From Luteolibacter arcticus (GTDB lineage: Bacteria; Verrucomicrobiota; Verrucomicrobiia; Verrucomicrobiales; Akkermansiaceae), in the NCBI RefSeq assembly GCF_025950235.1, contig NZ_JAPDDT010000004.1, positions 62,001 to 126,000 of the forward strand: a stretch of DNA of 64,000 nt, given 5' to 3'. The notes beneath the pieces were generated by a model that did no database searches, was not told where the DNA came from, and saw only the letters and a program-made list of their open reading frames with translations. A program made the position numbers and the translations under genes. Below, one piece after another: positions 1 to 8,437 of the stretch. The stretch's first letter is position 1. Each line of letters starts with the position of its first letter.

Positions 1-177
1 AATGAAAAGGGCAAATGGAACCGTCTCACCGAAACCCGTGCCGCCGTCCGCCGCGACCGGCGCTGGCTGGTCTGCGTTTATCAGGATCCCACCACCCAAC
101 GCATGAACCTCCGTAGCATCCCGGACCGGGACTATTCCGTCACCCCTCCGACCGCGACCGCCGCCCTTTCCGAATGA
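1..177 (+). CDS. C-terminal end of an unidentified protein (5' cut by window edge)
   Basis: An open frame enters from the left edge and ends at a TGA (175-177), giving 58 residues rich in Arg, Thr and Pro, including the stretch WLVCVYQDPTTQRMNL. The stop overlaps the ATG at 174 of the sulfatase as ATGA, a typical translationally coupled junction, so this gene and the sulfatase are probably in one operon. A BNR/sialidase-like exoprotein end is possible from the 'VCVYQDP' strand pattern, but that is a guess; I cannot assign a family from this fragment. Confidence 0.5.
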   Translation, partial: NEKGKWNRLTETRAAVRRDRRWLVCVYQDPTTQRMNLRSIPDRDYSVTPPTATAALSE

Positions 178-2060
178 AATTCTCAACGACCATCACCATG
201 AAATCGAACTACATGCTCATCGGCCTGCTGGCCGCCCTCGCCATCCCTGCCCACGCGGAGCGGAAGCCGAATATCCTGCTCATCGTGGCCGACGACCTCG
301 GCTGGGGCGAGCTCACCTCGCAAGGCTTCACCAAGGACATCCCCACGCCGAATATCGACAGCATCTCGGCGAATGGCGTGCGCTTTACGAATGGCTACGT
401 GAGCGGACCGTATTGCAGCCCGACCCGCGCCGGCCTGCTGACCGGTCGCTACCAGCAGCGCTTCGGCCACGAATTCAATCCCGGGCCGCCGACCGAGGCC
501 AATACCTCCGTGGGGCTCTCGCTCCAGGAAACGACCATTGCCGATCGCCTGAAGTCCGCTGGCTACGCCACCGGCTGGTTCGGCAAGTCGCACCTCGGCA
601 ACACCCCGGAGTTCCACCCGCAAAAGCGCGGCTTCGATGAATTCTACGGCTTCCTCGGCGGTGCCCATGGCTACTTCGATGGAGGAAAGGGCGACAACGC
701 CGTGCTCCGCGGCACCGAGCCGGTGAAGGAAACCGGCTACCTCACCGAGACCTTCGCCAACGAGGCCGCGTCCTTCATCGAGCGGAAGAAGGACCAGCAG
801 TGGTTCGTCTACTTGCCCTTCAATGCGGTCCACGCACCGCTCGACACGCTCGCGAAATACGACGAACGCTTCGCTTCCACCAGCGATCCGAAGCGCCGCA
901 AGTTCGCCGCATTGCTGTCGGCGCTCGATGATTCCGTCGGCACCGTTTTGAACAAGGTCCGCGACCTGAAGCTCGAGGAAGACACCGTGGTCTACTTCAT
1001 CAGTGACAATGGCGGACCCACCCCATCGATCACTTCCGGCAACGGCCCGCTTAAAGGCTACAAGGCGCAGACCTCCGAGGGCGGCATCCGCGTGCCCTTC
1101 GCCATCCAGTGGAAGGGCAAGATCCCTGCCGGCAAGATGGAAGACCGCCCTGTCATCCAGCTCGACCTGCTGCCGACCAGCCTCGCCGCCGCCGGCGTGG
1201 AGATCGACCCCGCATGGAAGCTCGATGGCGTGAACCTGCTGCCCTACCTGAAGGACGGCAAGGCCGAGGAACCACACGAAGCCCTGTTCTGGCGCTTCGG
1301 CCAACAGATCGCCGTCCGCAAGGGCGACTGGAAGCTGGTGAAGTCCGCCGCTGACGGCAACACCCGCGCTGGCGCAGGAGCCGCAAGCACGGAAGGAGCG
1401 AAGCTCTACAACCTGGCCCAAGACATCGGGGAGAAGAACGACCTCGCTGCAAGTAATCCGGAGAAGGTGAAGGAACTCTCCGATGCCTGGAACGCGTGGA
1501 ACGCTACCTTGGTGGATCCGAAATGGACGCCGGGCGGGAAACGTCGCAATGCCAACCGCCGCGGCGAGGCGACCAGCAATGCCACGCAAACTGGCCCATG
1601 GAAGTCCGGCGATGAACTCAGCAGCCAGGAGTCGCCCGACATCGCAGGCAAAGGCTTCACCGTCGCCGCCGAGATCGAAGGTGAAGCGAACGACGGAGTG
1701 ATTGTCGCCCAAGGTGGCAACTCCCGCGGTTATGCGCTCCACATCGCCGAGGGCAAGCTGGTCTTCTCCGTGCGCAACGACGGCGACCTGTCTTCAGTGG
1801 TGGCCACCGAGCCCCTGTCCGCCGGCACTCACAAGGTCGAAGCCGCGGTCGATCCCAGCGGCCAGGTAAAGCTCACGGTGGATGGCAAGCAAGTCGGCGA
1901 AGGCAAGCAAGTCGGCGAAGGCAAGCTCGCCAGCCTGATCGCCCGCCGTCCCGGCCAAGGCCTGACGGTTGGCAACGACGGCGGTGCCCCGGTCGGCGAA
2001 TATGCCGCACCGCATACCTTCAAAGGCAAGGTGACGAACGTCACCGTCAAGACACTCTAA
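174..2060 (+). CDS. Secreted formylglycine-dependent sulfatase with C-terminal lectin-like domain
   Basis: 628 residues. The N-terminus is a signal peptide ending in AIPAHA. The alkaline-phosphatase-fold sulfatase domain covers roughly residues 30-450: the metal-binding ADDLGWG, the C-x-P-x-R formylglycine motif (CSPTRAGLLTGR, about residue 82), WFGKSHLG with the conserved Lys/His, and ISDNGG. The Cys-type motif needs an FGE-type maturase, not seen here. Residues about 480-628 look like a concanavalin A/LamG-type beta-sandwich that may bind substrate. An 18-bp tandem duplication (1887-1922) repeats KQVGEG in that domain. The start at 174 is coupled (ATGA) to the upstream gene; the ATG at 198 would also leave an intact signal peptide. 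It probably removes sulfate from sulfated glycans outside the cytoplasm; the substrate cannot be read from sequence. Confidence 0.93.
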   Translation: MKFSTTITMKSNYMLIGLLAALAIPAHAERKPNILLIVADDLGWGELTSQGFTKDIPTPNIDSISANGVRFTNGYVSGPYCSPTRAGLLTGRYQQRFGHEFNPGPPTEANTSVGLSLQETTIADRLKSAGYATGWFGKSHLGNTPEFHPQKRGFDEFYGFLGGAHGYFDGGKGDNAVLRGTEPVKETGYLTETFANEAASFIERKKDQQWFVYLPFNAVHAPLDTLAKYDERFASTSDPKRRKFAALLSALDDSVGTVLNKVRDLKLEEDTVVYFISDNGGPTPSITSGNGPLKGYKAQTSEGGIRVPFAIQWKGKIPAGKMEDRPVIQLDLLPTSLAAAGVEIDPAWKLDGVNLLPYLKDGKAEEPHEALFWRFGQQIAVRKGDWKLVKSAADGNTRAGAGAASTEGAKLYNLAQDIGEKNDLAASNPEKVKELSDAWNAWNATLVDPKWTPGGKRRNANRRGEATSNATQTGPWKSGDELSSQESPDIAGKGFTVAAEIEGEANDGVIVAQGGNSRGYALHIAEGKLVFSVRNDGDLSSVVATEPLSAGTHKVEAAVDPSGQVKLTVDGKQVGEGKQVGEGKLASLIARRPGQGLTVGNDGGAPVGEYAAPHTFKGKVTNVTVKTL

Positions 2061-2095
2061 CTGCCGGTCTTCGGAGAGAGATTTGTTCTGTTATA

Positions 2096-2140
2096 GTAAA
2101 AAAGACCAGGGGTGCCCGGCTCGGGCACCCCTGGATCTTT
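2096..2140. terminator. Bidirectional intrinsic terminator
   Basis: A perfect 13-bp stem (2106-2118 with 2122-2134, loop GCT) is flanked by an A-rich run on the left and TCTTTATA on the right; AAAGA/TCTTT extends the pairing. It lies between the convergent sulfatase and flavoprotein genes and can terminate transcription from both. Confidence 0.85.
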
Positions 2141-2167
2141 ATACCACATCCACAACCTGGAAAATCT

Positions 2168-3553
2168 TCAGACGGCAACCGCGACTCGCGGGCTGCGTTC
2201 GAGCTCGTTCACCAACCGTGCCGCCAATGCAGAGGTGTGAAGGCGCAACTCGGGCACCGCGGTCACTTCGAAATAGCGGGCACGCAGCAGCGGGCCGGTC
2301 ACATAGAGCCATTCTAGCGGGAAGCCATCGCGGCTGATCGCGCGGTAGTCGGGATGAATCTCGGCACCGAGCCGGAATTCATCCGGCACGAGGAAGCCGC
2401 GACGCAGCAGGTTCGTGATCAGCGGTTGCTTGATCGTGGTGATGTCGCGTGCCGGGCCGGTGGCATCGATGATGTGATCCGCGTCGAGCCAGCGCGTCAC
2501 CGCAGCGCGATTGCGCGGGGCCAGACCGAGACGCAGGCGACCGTCCTTGTTCTCCACCGACACGATCGTGCCGCGCTTCAGGTCGAGCTTGCCCTCGTCG
2601 ATGAGGTTCTGGAAGGCATGGAAAGTAGCCGGCGCACACTGGTGACGATGGACTTCCCAGAATGGACTGATGAAGCGGAGGAATTTCCGCCGGTCTTTCG
2701 AAGACATCTCCTGCCACAGCGACGGCGTGGCCGGCCGGAGCGCGGCGAAAAGGTCGCGCCAGTCGCCGCCCTCCGCATTGTGACGGGCAAGCGCCCGGCG
2801 GAATAGCCGCAAACTGCGCCGCAGGTTAGAGTCAGGAAGCTCATCGAGTTCCGGTGGCAAAACCGGCGACGCGCTTTCATAAGGACGCGGCAGCAGGCCA
2901 TTGCGGGAGATCGCGTGGATGGCTGCGGGCGTACCGCGGCGCTCCAGTTCAAGCACGGCATCGATCATCGTGAGCCCGGTGCCGATCACGAGCACCGTCT
3001 CGCCTGCCTTCACCTTGTCGAAGCTTGAGGTCTTGCGCGCCGGCAAGGTATGCTCGGCCCAGATCGAACCGGCAAAGGCGGAGCCTTGGTTGCCGGTGGC
3101 GAGCACCACCCGCGAGCACATCAGCGCGGTCTGGTCCTTCAGGGTCAGCACCGCGACGCTACTGTTGGGGTTGGTCTGCACGTCGATGACCGCGCGATGA
3201 TCCACACGCAGATTGGGACAATGCTTCTGGGCCTCCGCCAGACAGTGCTTGATGTAGTCGCCGTAAATGCGGCGCGGCAGAAAATCCTCCGGCGTGATCT
3301 GCTCGCCGAGCACCCGTTGCGCGAACTTGAAGAAGTGATCCGGATCGTCCTGATAGGCGCTCATCCGGCGGGCCGGGATGTTCAGCAGCGCATGCGGGTC
3401 ATCGCGACGATACGCAAGCCCCGGTCCAACATCCCCGCTTTCCTCGAAGAGAATCACCGGACGATCCGGCAGTCGCAAGGCGAGATGGATGGCGGTGAGT
3501 GTGCCGCTGAAGCCGCCTCCGATGACGGCCACTGGAGTTTGAATATGGCTCAC
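2168..3553 (-). CDS. FAD/NAD(P)-binding protein, YdhS-like
   Basis: 461 residues. The N-terminus carries a Rossmann dinucleotide fold, VAVIGGGFSGTLTAIHLA, followed by the FAD-family region with PGLAYRRDDPHALLNIPA typical of the NAD_binding_9 (YdhS/HI0933-like) group. A second Rossmann motif, VIGTGLTMIDAVLEL, lies near residue 190, and an ATGPARD motif is near 365. No signal peptide or membrane segment is visible, so it should be a soluble cytoplasmic flavoprotein oxidoreductase. In other bacteria such proteins are often linked to siderophore or amino-acid oxidation, but no partner gene here indicates a substrate. It stands alone on this strand, separated from the upstream gene by a terminator. 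Confidence 0.8.
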   Translation of the reverse strand: MSHIQTPVAVIGGGFSGTLTAIHLALRLPDRPVILFEESGDVGPGLAYRRDDPHALLNIPARRMSAYQDDPDHFFKFAQRVLGEQITPEDFLPRRIYGDYIKHCLAEAQKHCPNLRVDHRAVIDVQTNPNSSVAVLTLKDQTALMCSRVVLATGNQGSAFAGSIWAEHTLPARKTSSFDKVKAGETVLVIGTGLTMIDAVLELERRGTPAAIHAISRNGLLPRPYESASPVLPPELDELPDSNLRRSLRLFRRALARHNAEGGDWRDLFAALRPATPSLWQEMSSKDRRKFLRFISPFWEVHRHQCAPATFHAFQNLIDEGKLDLKRGTIVSVENKDGRLRLGLAPRNRAAVTRWLDADHIIDATGPARDITTIKQPLITNLLRRGFLVPDEFRLGAEIHPDYRAISRDGFPLEWLYVTGPLLRARYFEVTAVPELRLHTSALAARLVNELERSPRVAVAV

Positions 3554-3589
3554 AATGATCGAATGTATTTAATCTGATAGAGTATTCAG

Positions 3590-3630
3590 TCAAAAAGCTG
3601 TCGGCAGTCCATTACGACGCCGGCAGCTTT
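3590..3630 (-). terminator. Intrinsic terminator on the minus strand
   Basis: A 12-bp stem with one G-T pair (3594-3605 with 3619-3630) is followed on the minus strand by a run of five T. It sits just downstream of the truncated secretion-translocase locus and upstream of the flavoprotein gene, so it separates the two transcripts. Confidence 0.75.
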
Positions 3631-3642
3631 CCTTTCCACAGC

Positions 3643-4020
3643 TCAAGAAGATTGGCGGGCCGGCTTGCGCAGGCGGCGGGCGATTCGGGTCTGCGTGTGG
3701 AGCAGGCGCACCAGGAAGCGAGCGACGGAGTGGACCGAGCGAGGGTCGGTCCAATCCGACGGCACGATCAAGCGAAGCTGCCAGCGCTCGTCGGGCTGGA
3801 CCGGCCTCACATTGATGGAAGACGGCACCGCGATGCGACCGCGGATCGCGGGAATGATCACGCTCACGGTTTCCAAAGCCTGATAGACCGCTGGCGGGAT
3901 CTCGCCAGCTAGGGTGAATTCCTTCACATCGGCGGACTGGATCTCAATGAGACCGTGCGACGCCTGATCCTTGAACTGATCGGCCAAATGGCCCAGCAGG
4001 TCCCACTTGGGTGAACGAAT
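3643..4020 (-). pseudogene. 3' remnant of an unidentified gene joined out of frame to the translocase gene
   Basis: Reading on the minus strand in a different frame from the translocase, a coherent protein-like stretch of about 125 residues starts near 4,015 (WDLLGHLADQFKDQASHG) and ends in a basic tail (RIARRLRKPARQSS) at a TGA at 3643. The upstream part of this frame is translocase antisense-like noise. It probably is the C-terminus of another protein fused by deletion, perhaps the exported partner of the translocase; I do not recognise the family. No start of its own is visible. Confidence 0.4.
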
Positions 4021-5047
4021 TCTTGTGGACCCAGTTCGCGCCATAGTTCGCGCTGATGGGGTAGTACTCGATGGGAGTGTTGCCCGTGATGCCGGCGACG
4101 GTGAGGTCCTCATCGAAGGACTTCCAATCCATGCCGAGCGCGAAAGTCTGATAGAAAGTATCCGTGCCCGGCAGATCGAAGAGGGCGCGCAGCCCGAAGA
4201 CCTCCCCGCGACCGGCCACCGCCGCGCCGCCCAAGGTGGAAATGTCACTGTCCTGCTTGGTCGCATGGAACATCAGGCTGACGCCGTCGGAAACGCGCGC
4301 CAGGTAGTAGCCGGAATAAACCAGCGCATCGTCCGGATTCTCCGGCGCGATCTGGAAATCGAGACCCAGCGTGTGACCGCGCTGGAACATGTTGCCGTAG
4401 CTGAGCGAAGCATTGAGGCGCGACTGCGTCGTGTTCGGGCTGTAGCGGTTGTTCACTTCCAGCGAGCCGTGCAGCGGCGACTTGTCCTCGACCTCGAGGT
4501 CCACGTCAAAGGTGCCGGGCTCGACGCCGGGGCGGAGCTGCGGCTTTACAGTGCGGTCGGGAAGACGGTTCAGCGCGATGATCTCGGCCTTCACCTTCTC
4601 GAAGTCCGGCACATTGCCCTCCGCAAGCGAAGGGATCTCGGTCTTGATGCGACTCGGCAGATGGTAGCGCGCTCCCGTCACCCGCAGCCGGCCGATGGTG
4701 CCCTCCGTCACCTGGAGGCGGATGATTCCCAAACGGGGATCCTGCGATGGGATCTGCACCGTGACGGTCTGATAGCCCTTGTCGCGATAGGCCTTCTCAA
4801 GCGAAGCGCGCGCCTGCTCCACATCGCCTGCGGTGCGGCCGGGTCCAAGGAACGGATAGACCGCTTCCTCGATCTCCAGCGGCGAGAGCAGCTTCGATCC
4901 CTGCACGCGATACTCGCGTACCAGCAGGGTCATCTCCTCCTGCGCGGACGCTGGTAGCAGCCCCGCGACGACAATCGAGATTCCCAGCACGGCCACACGG
5001 ACCGGCCGGGATGGGCGCGGGGGGAAAAATGATGAGGATGTTTTCAC
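3944..5047 (-). pseudogene. Truncated ShlB/FhaC/HecB-family outer-membrane translocase (TpsB)
   Basis: Start is GTG at 5045-5047, followed by a signal peptide ending LLPASAQ. Residues about 40-115 form a POTRA_2-like domain (EYRVQGSKLLSPLEIEEAVY), then a second POTRA and the start of the ShlB beta-barrel (LEVNNRYSPNTTQSRLNASL). TpsB proteins of two-partner secretion are usually 500-600 residues; this one stops at 367, soon after ANWVHKNSFTQVG, so most of the barrel is missing. Past that point a coherent frame continues only in another phase and does not look like a barrel. I infer an internal deletion that fused the 5' part of tpsB to the 3' part of another gene. It follows two exoprotein genes on the same strand and may once have exported one of them. 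Confidence 0.7.
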
Positions 5048-5216
5048 AACGGTTGTCTCGATGCCGCCCCGAGCTCGGAAGAACTTCCTGCTCGCGGGTA
5101 AGATGGGACAAAGGGTGGCCCTGACGGGCCGCGAAGAATGTCAGGGGAGGAAAGCCCGGGAGCCGTCCGCGCAAGGAGGAGGTGGAGCGCGGCCCGGTCC
5201 CGGGGCGATCGATCGA

Positions 5217-6653
5217 TCACTTGAAGGTCACGATGCCGCCGTCTTCGAAGCGCTCGACCTTGAGCGTGTCATCGAGAAGGATCCCGCCGCCGGTCGCAGC
5301 GTCCGTCTCCAGGATCTGCTCCTTCAGCGTATCGACAAACTCCTGGCGGAAGGTGGGTGAAGGATCCGTCAACTTGCCGACCACCCCGTTCACGGGCTCG
5401 ACGACTCGATTGTACAGCCAGAGGGAGTATTTCCCGTTCTTGATGTTCGCGGGGGTATTATCCACGCCGTTGTACTTGAGTTGGACACCGCGGGTGCTTT
5501 GCGGGCGTTGCGCAAGGGTCAGGCCTTGTCCAAGGACTCGTCCGTTCCCGTCACCGGGAGTCACGTAGCCGATGTAGTATCCGCCGGTCGCCGTGATGCC
5601 GCGCTCATCGTTCAGGACGCTGTAGGCAGCGGATCCAAGCGTGTAAGTCAGGGCGACCGCAAGGTTGGCACCCGAATTGTAGCCGCCGGAGGCAGTGATG
5701 CCGCTGTTGGATTCCGTGCCCCAGGGTGCGTGGCTGTTGACCACTCCCCCGGCAACCCAACCGTTCGGATTGATGGACTTGTTGGAATCGTAGTTGGGGT
5801 GGTCACCGTAGATGGGATTTCCCAGTCCATCGTTCCCGTTGGCTGCAGGTGCCTGCGGTTGCCACACGGTGAGGTTGGCCAACCCGGAGATTCCAGTTTC
5901 TTGAATGGCACCGAAGCGCTGGCCCGCGCCAGTATTACGGCCGATCGCAAAGACCACCTTGTTGAGGTCCGCGCTATTTCCCGTGAACGACGCGAGGGGC
6001 AGGTAACCCGCCGAGTAGAGTTGATTGACCTGCTGGGTGGTGATGTTGTCCGCCGGGAAGCCGGGGCTGGCATAGAAACCGAGTGGGGAGATTCCGACGT
6101 TGGTCTCCTTGATCGTGTCGTTATAGGTTCTCGGCGGATTCCCATAGGTCCCCTTGAAAGGGGAAGTCGCATGGAAGTTCGTGGAGAGGCCGAAGTCCAC
6201 GGTCGAAAGCAGATAGTCCTCCGTATTTTCCGGGTCGATCGGATTGGCCGGGATGGATCCGCTGCCCACGCCGTTGGTTTCATCGAAACGAGCTTCGAAG
6301 GTCGGATCGGCAACATGCGCCAGACCCGCCAGCGCTCCGGCGTAGTTGGTGCGGACGATGACGTGCTGGGTTCCATTGATGAACCCGTTCCAAGTGCCGA
6401 AGTTGGAGTTCTGGACCGCGTTGGTGATGTTTTGGGACTGGCCGCCAGCTCCCGTGGCACTGCCATCGAGGCCGCGGTAATTCCAGTTGGTGAGGATTTT
6501 GCTTAGCGCGCGCTGGGTGGCATTGCGGTCACCATTGGAGGCCGCGAAGTGAATGATGACCGTGCTCGCGGTGGGCGCGGTTCCCTGGGCAGCGACGCGT
6601 TCGACAGAAGCGATGGAAAGGGCGCCGAGCGCTGCATATTTGAAAGATTTCAT
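5217..6653 (-). CDS. Secreted periplasmic-binding-protein-like exoprotein
   Basis: 478 residues from the ATG at 6653, chosen because it begins a signal peptide (MKSFKYAALGALSIAS...VAAQ); an upstream in-frame ATG at 6698 adds 15 residues that do not look signal-like. The mature part resembles the PstS-like fold: a strand 'TVIIHFAASNGDRNAT' at the start, 'QHVIVRTNYAGALAGLA' and a later 'VVFAIGRNTGAGQRFG', which recalls the GRxxGSGTR ligand-binding loop of phosphate/anion-binding proteins. There is no adjacent ABC permease, so transport is uncertain; many Verrucomicrobiota encode such proteins next to PEP-CTERM-like exoproteins, as here. It lies 55 bp downstream of the broken gene at 6709-7809 and is probably co-transcribed with it. 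Confidence 0.55.
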   Translation of the reverse strand: MKSFKYAALGALSIASVERVAAQGTAPTASTVIIHFAASNGDRNATQRALSKILTNWNYRGLDGSATGAGGQSQNITNAVQNSNFGTWNGFINGTQHVIVRTNYAGALAGLAHVADPTFEARFDETNGVGSGSIPANPIDPENTEDYLLSTVDFGLSTNFHATSPFKGTYGNPPRTYNDTIKETNVGISPLGFYASPGFPADNITTQQVNQLYSAGYLPLASFTGNSADLNKVVFAIGRNTGAGQRFGAIQETGISGLANLTVWQPQAPAANGNDGLGNPIYGDHPNYDSNKSINPNGWVAGGVVNSHAPWGTESNSGITASGGYNSGANLAVALTYTLGSAAYSVLNDERGITATGGYYIGYVTPGDGNGRVLGQGLTLAQRPQSTRGVQLKYNGVDNTPANIKNGKYSLWLYNRVVEPVNGVVGKLTDPSPTFRQEFVDTLKEQILETDAATGGGILLDDTLKVERFEDGGIVTFK

Positions 6654-6708
6654 GGTCGATATAAAAGAGGTTATGCTTTGAAGCGAATGGACTGACAAAA
6701 CGAAGGGA

Positions 6709-7809
6709 TTACGGATTGGTGACCCGGGCGCGGTAGAAGCCGCGCGGCAAGGCGTTTCGGCCGGCGTCGTTATCGACGAGGTTCCAGACCGAGCCGGTTC
6801 CGGCCGTGGTGCCTACCTGGATCCATGTGCCGAGCAGATCGTCGTTGTACTCAATGACGTAAGTGCGACCCGCCACCGTCGGCAGCGAGAAGGACTTCGA
6901 GACGCCGGGTACCACCACGGGAGCGGGCAGCCTGAAGAACGACGAGCCGCTGTTCGGATTGGTGCCGGCGATCGCCTCGTCAGCATCGCTGAAGCCGTCC
7001 CCATCCGAGTCACTATTGCCCGGCACGGTGGCCGCCCGGGTGAAGCTCAGCGCGCCCGAACTGGAGATCGTGAAGTAGCCGATGTAGTTCACCTCCGCAG
7101 GATTCCCGTCCGTAGGGCCGCCGGTGTTCGTAAAGATCAAGGGCCGAATTCGCTGCCCCTGCTCCGAAATCACCTTCGATGCTGGTCCAATATCCGAAGT
7201 CGAGGCCGCCGGTTCGCGTCTGGACCTGATAATAAAACAGCGCGGTTTGAGCACCTGCGGGAGCTTCTTCCTGGAAGCCAGCATCGGGATTGCTTGCCGT
7301 TCTCTCCAAGGCATTGAATCCAACGCTGAGAACGGAAGAAACCTGGGTGTTGAAGAGACTCGCGTGAGCGCTCGCGTTGATCGGATTCCACGCCGTGCTC
7401 TGCATCGCAAGGGACGGACGCTTCCGTGTGACATAGCCGGTGTTCTTGTCCGCCGAGTTCCGGCCGATACCACCCCAGAGGACATTGGGACTGGCGTGCC
7501 AATTCACAGGGTCTTCGCCCACGAAGATGTTGAACGTCGCAAGGTCCGCTCCGAGATTCGGCACCCCGGGAACCGCGACGGCACTACCCGGTGTGGACGA
7601 GATCAGCTGCGAGACCGGCCCGATATTGACCAGATAGGTTCCCGACTGGTTTTGGGGACGTCGGAAGGCCAGGACAAAGTCGCCATCCACCGAGGGGACT
7701 ACAGGAACCGCGTAGAGGACGGGAGCGGCGAGCCCCAGGAGGAGGCCTGCCAGAACGAGTGGCGCGGACCTTCAATAGTTGATTTTTTTGTATGTTTTAG
7801 GAATTTCAT
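6709..7809 (-). pseudogene. PEP-CTERM-like exoprotein gene with two frameshifts
   Basis: The start is ATG at 7809 (MKFLKHTKKSTIE). Near 7,767 the signal-peptide hydrophobic core (LVLAGLLLGLAAPVLYA) continues in another frame that has no start of its own. The central part (DGDFVLAFRRPQNQSGTYLV) matches the 'D-L-x-L-G-F-R' type of exoproteins common in Verrucomicrobiota. Near 7,155 the frame shifts again and continues with FTNTGGPTDGNPAEV, a calcium-type repeat DSDGDGFSDADEA and a C-terminal module ending GFYRARVTNP. Reassembled, it gives about 365 residues. Either the gene is decayed or the assembly has indel errors; both halves remain otherwise uninterrupted, which favours recent breakage or error. 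Confidence 0.65.
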
Positions 7810-8437
7810 GAAAATGGCTGTGAGTTTCGGAGTGCATTTCCGGCAGACTGAATCGCGGGCGGAAGAGGGAGCGCGCTACTGGAATAACAGGCCGCGGAGC
7901 GACCTAAGACCGGGCACGGGGACCAACCCGCCTGCGAACAAACGAAGTCCGGGGGATCAACGACAAAACGAGTTGCCGGATCTTGCCGGAAAAGCGGAGC
8001 ACCGCGGGAAGGCGGGGGTCACGTAAGCGGGATGGATCATTGGAGGAATCGTTGGTTCAGCGGGGTTTCGCAAGATCAAGACAGCTCGCGAGGAGCAGCG
8101 ACTGTTGCGTCTTGGCTCGTCAGGCAGGCGTCCTGCCGGACTCCGGGAATACTCAGGGACTCCGCCGTAAACGGTGGTCCTTTCCCGAAATGCTGGCTCC
8201 CCAGGAGTGGGGTCACCATCGATTCCCATCGCCCTCGGTGCGGGTAAACGGGGCGGCCTTGCGACCGCGGGCGGAATTCATACCTTTCAGGGTGTGATTG
8301 CAAGCGGTTTTTTAACCCGACTTTTGATCTGGCAATCAGCAGCCCTTCGTAGAGATCGCCAAGCCAGTGCCTTACAGGCATTCCAGCCCCGGCGATGAGA
8401 TCGACCCACACCGGTAGCCCCCCTGCCCCGCTCAAGC
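7810..8437. other. 628-bp intergenic region between exoprotein genes
   Basis: No convincing protein-coding frame. It holds a structured GC-rich block (see the riboswitch-like entry) upstream of the exoprotein gene that starts at 7809 and the 3' flank of the giant CotH protein gene. A short perfect hairpin (GGCAGG/CCTGCC, about 8,124-8,138) is present. Confidence 0.5.
8105..8325 (-). promoter_or_regulatory. Possible degenerate cobalamin-riboswitch-like RNA
   Basis: Read on the minus strand, conserved-looking blocks occur in the order seen in B12 riboswitches: AAAGGTatgAATtCCG, then a CGGTCGCAAGG segment, then a CACT...GGGAAAGG segment, and finally AGTCCGG...CCTGCC resembling the B12-box tail. 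The canonical CCCGCAACTGT block and the exact B12 box AGTCAGGAGACCTGCC are not matched, so this may be a divergent, decayed or unrelated structured leader. The gene downstream on this strand is the broken exoprotein gene, an unusual target for B12 control. Confidence 0.22.

Noticed and set aside
183-1742. Long minus-strand frame opposite the sulfatase (519 residues)
   Set aside because: It is the antisense of a GC-rich, clearly recognisable sulfatase gene and has no family-like motifs; codon-bias shadow.
5119-5146. 7-bp inverted repeat after the binding-protein-like gene considered as a terminator
   Set aside because: The loop is 14 nt, the stem short and there is no T-run; too weak to annotate.
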